33,706 nucleotides of DNA from NCBI GenBank assembly GCA_937916505.1, contig CALFSW010000428.1:1-33706 (forward strand), written 5' to 3'. The notes under the pieces were generated by a model, which was not told the DNA's origin, ran no database searches, and saw only the letters and a list, made by a program, of their open reading frames with translations. The position numbers and the translations under genes are program-made. Shown in pieces: positions 31,124 through 33,706 of this stretch. How positions within the stretch are numbered: the first letter of the stretch is position 1; the number at the start of each line of letters is the position of its first letter. Source of the stretch: an uncultured Verrucomicrobiales bacterium (GTDB taxonomy: Bacteria > Verrucomicrobiota > Verrucomicrobiia > Verrucomicrobiales > Akkermansiaceae).

Positions 31124-32548
31124 TCAAACTAACAACTCCCGGACCACTTTCCCATGGACATCCGTCAGACGATAGTCGCGTCCCTGATGGCGGAAGGTCA
31201 GGCGCTCGTGATCAATCCCCAGCTGATGCATCAGGGTCGCATGAAGATCATGCACCGGCACTTCATCACGGATCACCGAGTAGCAGAAGTCGTCGGTTTC
31301 TCCGTAGACCAGTCCCGGCTTGAATCCGCCTCCGGCTACGAGAGTGGTAAAACAATTGGCGTGGTGGTCGCGGCCGTAGTCCGCCTTGACCTTCCCATCC
31401 TGGCTGAAAGTGGTACGCCCAAATTCCCCACCCCATACCACGATGGTGTCATCCAGGAGGCCACGGCTCTTAAGGTCGATGATCAACGCGGCAGAGGCCT
31501 GATCAGTTTCCTTGCAACGCTTCGGTAGGTGTGCGGGAAGATTGAAGTGATGATCCCAGCCGGAATGGTAAAGCTGGATGAAGCGCACATCGCGCTCGGC
31601 CAGCCGCCGCGCCATTAGACAATTAAAGGCATAGGTCCCAGGCTTGCGGGCCGCTTCGCCGTAAAGTTTGTAGGTGGATTCAGGTTCATCGGAGAGATCG
31701 CTCAAATCCGGGATGGAGCTCTGCATCCGAAACGCCATTTCATACTGCGCCATGCGGGTCGCGACGGCAGGATCGCCACTGCGGCTCAGCTCCTCTTCGT
31801 TGAGCTTATTGATGACATCGAGGATTTCACGCCGGTCCTTGATCGGCTTTTCGGCTGGATCATTTAGGTAGAGCACCGGTTCGGCACCGGAACGAAGGCG
31901 CACTCCGGCATACTTGCCCGAAAGAAATCCGCTGCCCCAAAGGCGGTTATTGAGCGGTTGCATGTTGCCCAAGTCACCACGCGACACCAGGACTACGAAA
32001 TCAGGCAGGTTGCGATTCATACTCCCCAAGCCATAACTCAACCACGAACCCATGGAGGGCCTCCCGGGCAGGTTGTGCCCGGTCTGCATGAAGGTCAAAG
32101 CCGGGTCGTGATTGACCGGCTTGGTGCTGACACTGCGAATGGTGCACACCTCATCCATGATCTTACTCATGTGTGGCAGCAACTCGCTCACCCACGCGCC
32201 GTTCCCACCCTGCCGGGCAAACTTGTATTTCGTCCCGATGACGGGATGAATCTTGTGACCGTTGGTAAAACCGGTCAGTCGCCCCTCTTTCTCAACCAGC
32301 TTAAAGATGTCCTCCCCGTGATGCCTGGCGAGCATCGGCTTGTGGTCGAAGAGGTCGACCTGCGACGGGCCACCGGACTGGAAGAGGTAGATGACGCGCT
32401 TGGCCCTGGCCGTATGATGATTACCGTTTGCCCCCTGCGGCCCGGCCGCCTGCAGATCTGCCAGAGCCATTCCTCCCAGTCCTGCGGCACCCAGCTTCAG
32501 CATCTGGCGGCGATCAATGCTCGCCATTGTTGATTCCAAATCGTTCAT
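31124..32548 (-). CDS. DUF1501 protein with Tat signal (second copy)
   Basis: This is a second DUF1501 protein, 474 residues, with a twin-arginine signal (DRRQMLKLGAAGLGGMALAD, about residues 11-30). Family features include VIYLFQSGGPSQVDLFDHKP, GHNLPGRPSMGSWLSYGLG, WGGEFGRTTFSQDG, DYGRDHHANCFT and VPVHDLHATLMHQLGIDHERL. The Asp and His residues correspond to the metal-site positions of the alkaline-phosphatase-like fold. The frame extends upstream, but ATG 32548 lies four bases after the stop of the partner gene, fitting an operon. It resembles the DUF1501 copy at 10895 only at family level, so this is an old paralogue rather than a recent duplicate. Confidence 0.94.
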   Translation of the reverse strand: MNDLESTMASIDRRQMLKLGAAGLGGMALADLQAAGPQGANGNHHTARAKRVIYLFQSGGPSQVDLFDHKPMLARHHGEDIFKLVEKEGRLTGFTNGHKIHPVIGTKYKFARQGGNGAWVSELLPHMSKIMDEVCTIRSVSTKPVNHDPALTFMQTGHNLPGRPSMGSWLSYGLGSMNRNLPDFVVLVSRGDLGNMQPLNNRLWGSGFLSGKYAGVRLRSGAEPVLYLNDPAEKPIKDRREILDVINKLNEEELSRSGDPAVATRMAQYEMAFRMQSSIPDLSDLSDEPESTYKLYGEAARKPGTYAFNCLMARRLAERDVRFIQLYHSGWDHHFNLPAHLPKRCKETDQASAALIIDLKSRGLLDDTIVVWGGEFGRTTFSQDGKVKADYGRDHHANCFTTLVAGGGFKPGLVYGETDDFCYSVIRDEVPVHDLHATLMHQLGIDHERLTFRHQGRDYRLTDVHGKVVRELLV

Positions 32549-32552
32549 GGCC

Positions 32553-33706
32553 TTACTTTCGGGTGATCGTTTCGCTGAGGTTGAAGATGGTGAGACAGAC
32601 ATCTGTCATCGCCGCGAGCTGCGCTCGATCGACCTTTGGGTCGCTCTGCGACTCCCCTACGCCAAGTAATTTTTCAGCAGCTTTCAAATCCGATTTGTAG
32701 TGCTCCAGCCGCTTCCGTGCCAGCCCGCTCAAGATCGCGAGCTCCCGCTCGGTGGGATCGCGGGAAAGTGTTCGACTCATCGCAAAGGCAATCGGAGTGC
32801 GGGCCTCACTTCCGAGTGCCATCTCCGCCAACTTCCGGGCCGCTTCGATGTAGGTCGGATCGTGCAGCAGGGCCAAGGCCTGAAGTGGCGTGTTCGTTGT
32901 TAAGCGCGACACGCTGCAGACATCCCGACTCGGAGCATCGAAGACCGCCATCCCCGGGTGCATCGCCGCCCGGCGCCAAAAGGTATACATGCTCTTCCGG
33001 TAAAGCTTCGCACCGCCGTCCTGCTTGTAGATCTCGGCGTGACTGGCCGGCGCATTGAGATCCTCCCAAATGCCCGAAGGCTGATACGGTTTCACACTGG
33101 GGCCACCAACCGTGCGCGTCAGCAATCCGCTCACCGCCAGAGCCTGGTCCCGAATCATTTCGGCAGGCAGACGGAAGGACGGGCCACATGCCAAGAGCCG
33201 GTTCTCCGGATCTTCCAAGGCAGGCCGGTGCTTCGAATCCTGACGATAGGTCGCCGAGAGCACGATCCGACGGATCAGATAGTGCAGGTCCCAGCCACTC
33301 TCCCGAAAGTCGGCCGCCAGCCAATCCACGAGCTGCGGGTGACTGGGAAGCTCGCCCTGCACCCCAACATTGTCGACCGTCTTGAACAGCCCAACTCCAA
33401 AGAGCTGCTGCCAAATTCGGTTCACCGTCACACGAGCTAGCAGAGGGTTCTCCTCGTCCGTCAGCCACTGCGCCAGGCCAAGTCGATTGCGCGGGCGATC
33501 GCCAAAGGGCGGCAGAACCGCAGGGGTATCCGCCTGCACCGCTTCGCCGATCTGGTCAAACTGTCCACCGGTCAGCACATGCGTCTTGCGGGGCTTTTCC
33601 TGCATCACCATCACGTGCCCGCCATCGACCGCAATGGACGGCGCGAGCGGCTTCCCCTTCTGCCCAACGCCTCCTTCTGCGCTACTATTGAAAAAGGCGT
33701 AGAGGG
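32553..33706 (-). CDS. DUF1549/DUF1553 protein, C-terminal part (runs off the right edge)
   Basis: The frame is open to the window edge, so the gene begins outside. The visible 383 codons start LYAFFNSSAEGGVGQKGKP, the end of DUF1549. Then comes DUF1553: GLAQWLTDEENPLLARVTVN, RIWQQLFGVGLFKTVDNVG, PAEMIRDQALAVSGLLT, YRKSMYTFWRRAAMHPGMAV and TNTPLQALALLHDPTYIEAA. The missing part should hold the signal peptide and cytochrome domain. It forms the usual pair with the DUF1501 gene four bases downstream. Nearby Met or Val codons near 33614 are internal, since the conserved sequence continues upstream of them. Confidence 0.93.
   Translation of the reverse strand, partial: LYAFFNSSAEGGVGQKGKPLAPSIAVDGGHVMVMQEKPRKTHVLTGGQFDQIGEAVQADTPAVLPPFGDRPRNRLGLAQWLTDEENPLLARVTVNRIWQQLFGVGLFKTVDNVGVQGELPSHPQLVDWLAADFRESGWDLHYLIRRIVLSATYRQDSKHRPALEDPENRLLACGPSFRLPAEMIRDQALAVSGLLTRTVGGPSVKPYQPSGIWEDLNAPASHAEIYKQDGGAKLYRKSMYTFWRRAAMHPGMAVFDAPSRDVCSVSRLTTNTPLQALALLHDPTYIEAARKLAEMALGSEARTPIAFAMSRTLSRDPTERELAILSGLARKRLEHYKSDLKAAEKLLGVGESQSDPKVDRAQLAAMTDVCLTIFNLSETITRK

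Overview
The window looks like chromosomal DNA from a member of the Verrucomicrobiota (PVC group). The evidence is a combination of families typical of that group: two Planctomycete-cytochrome/DUF1549-DUF1553 plus DUF1501 (Tat-exported) gene pairs, an ECF sigma factor of the Rhodopirellula/Verrucomicrobium type paired with a FecR-LamG protein, PEP-CTERM-tailed secreted proteins, and very large lamin-tail/CotH surface proteins. No genus can be assigned from the sequence alone.

Layout. 1-167 is the end of a gene entering from the left. 246-1888 (minus) is rpoA-rplQ with a clear intrinsic terminator. 2112-3765 (plus) is a small basic protein and a CPD photolyase. 3762-5749 (minus) is a translationally coupled pair of HtrA-like proteins, one with an intact catalytic triad and one that has lost it. 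5964-7660 (minus) is a coupled pair of TPM-fold-like proteins. 7808-12307 (plus) is a complete cytochrome-DUF1549-DUF1553 / DUF1501 pair. 12304-13113 (minus) is a divergent PanB-like protein, and 13306-14814 (plus) is malate:quinone oxidoreductase.

14854-29562 is about 14.7 kb in which every gene is on the minus strand and almost all encode secreted or surface proteins. Reading in the direction of transcription: a discoidin-like PEP-CTERM protein with its own terminator; a discoidin-like plus galactose-binding-like protein; a roughly 1,940-residue protein with discoidin-like, thrombospondin type 3, lamin-tail and CotH-kinase domains; an ECF sigma factor; a FecR-LamG membrane protein; then three LamG proteins, the first with a PEP-CTERM tail. 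A 9-base motif, TGTAACGTT, lies upstream of both the sigma gene and the first LamG gene, with a similar downstream element. This suggests, but does not prove, that the sigma factor drives itself and the LamG operon. Two recent internal duplications shaped this block: a 700-base LamG repeat and a three-copy repeat of about 460 bases encoding the discoidin-like module. Both align without gaps.

29696-30496 (plus) encodes the ligand-binding part of a GntR/LacI-type regulator without a DNA-binding head. 30497-31123 holds no convincing gene. 31124-33706 (minus) is a second DUF1501 / DUF1553 pair, whose upstream gene runs off the right edge. No tRNA, rRNA, CRISPR array or insertion sequence was recognised.
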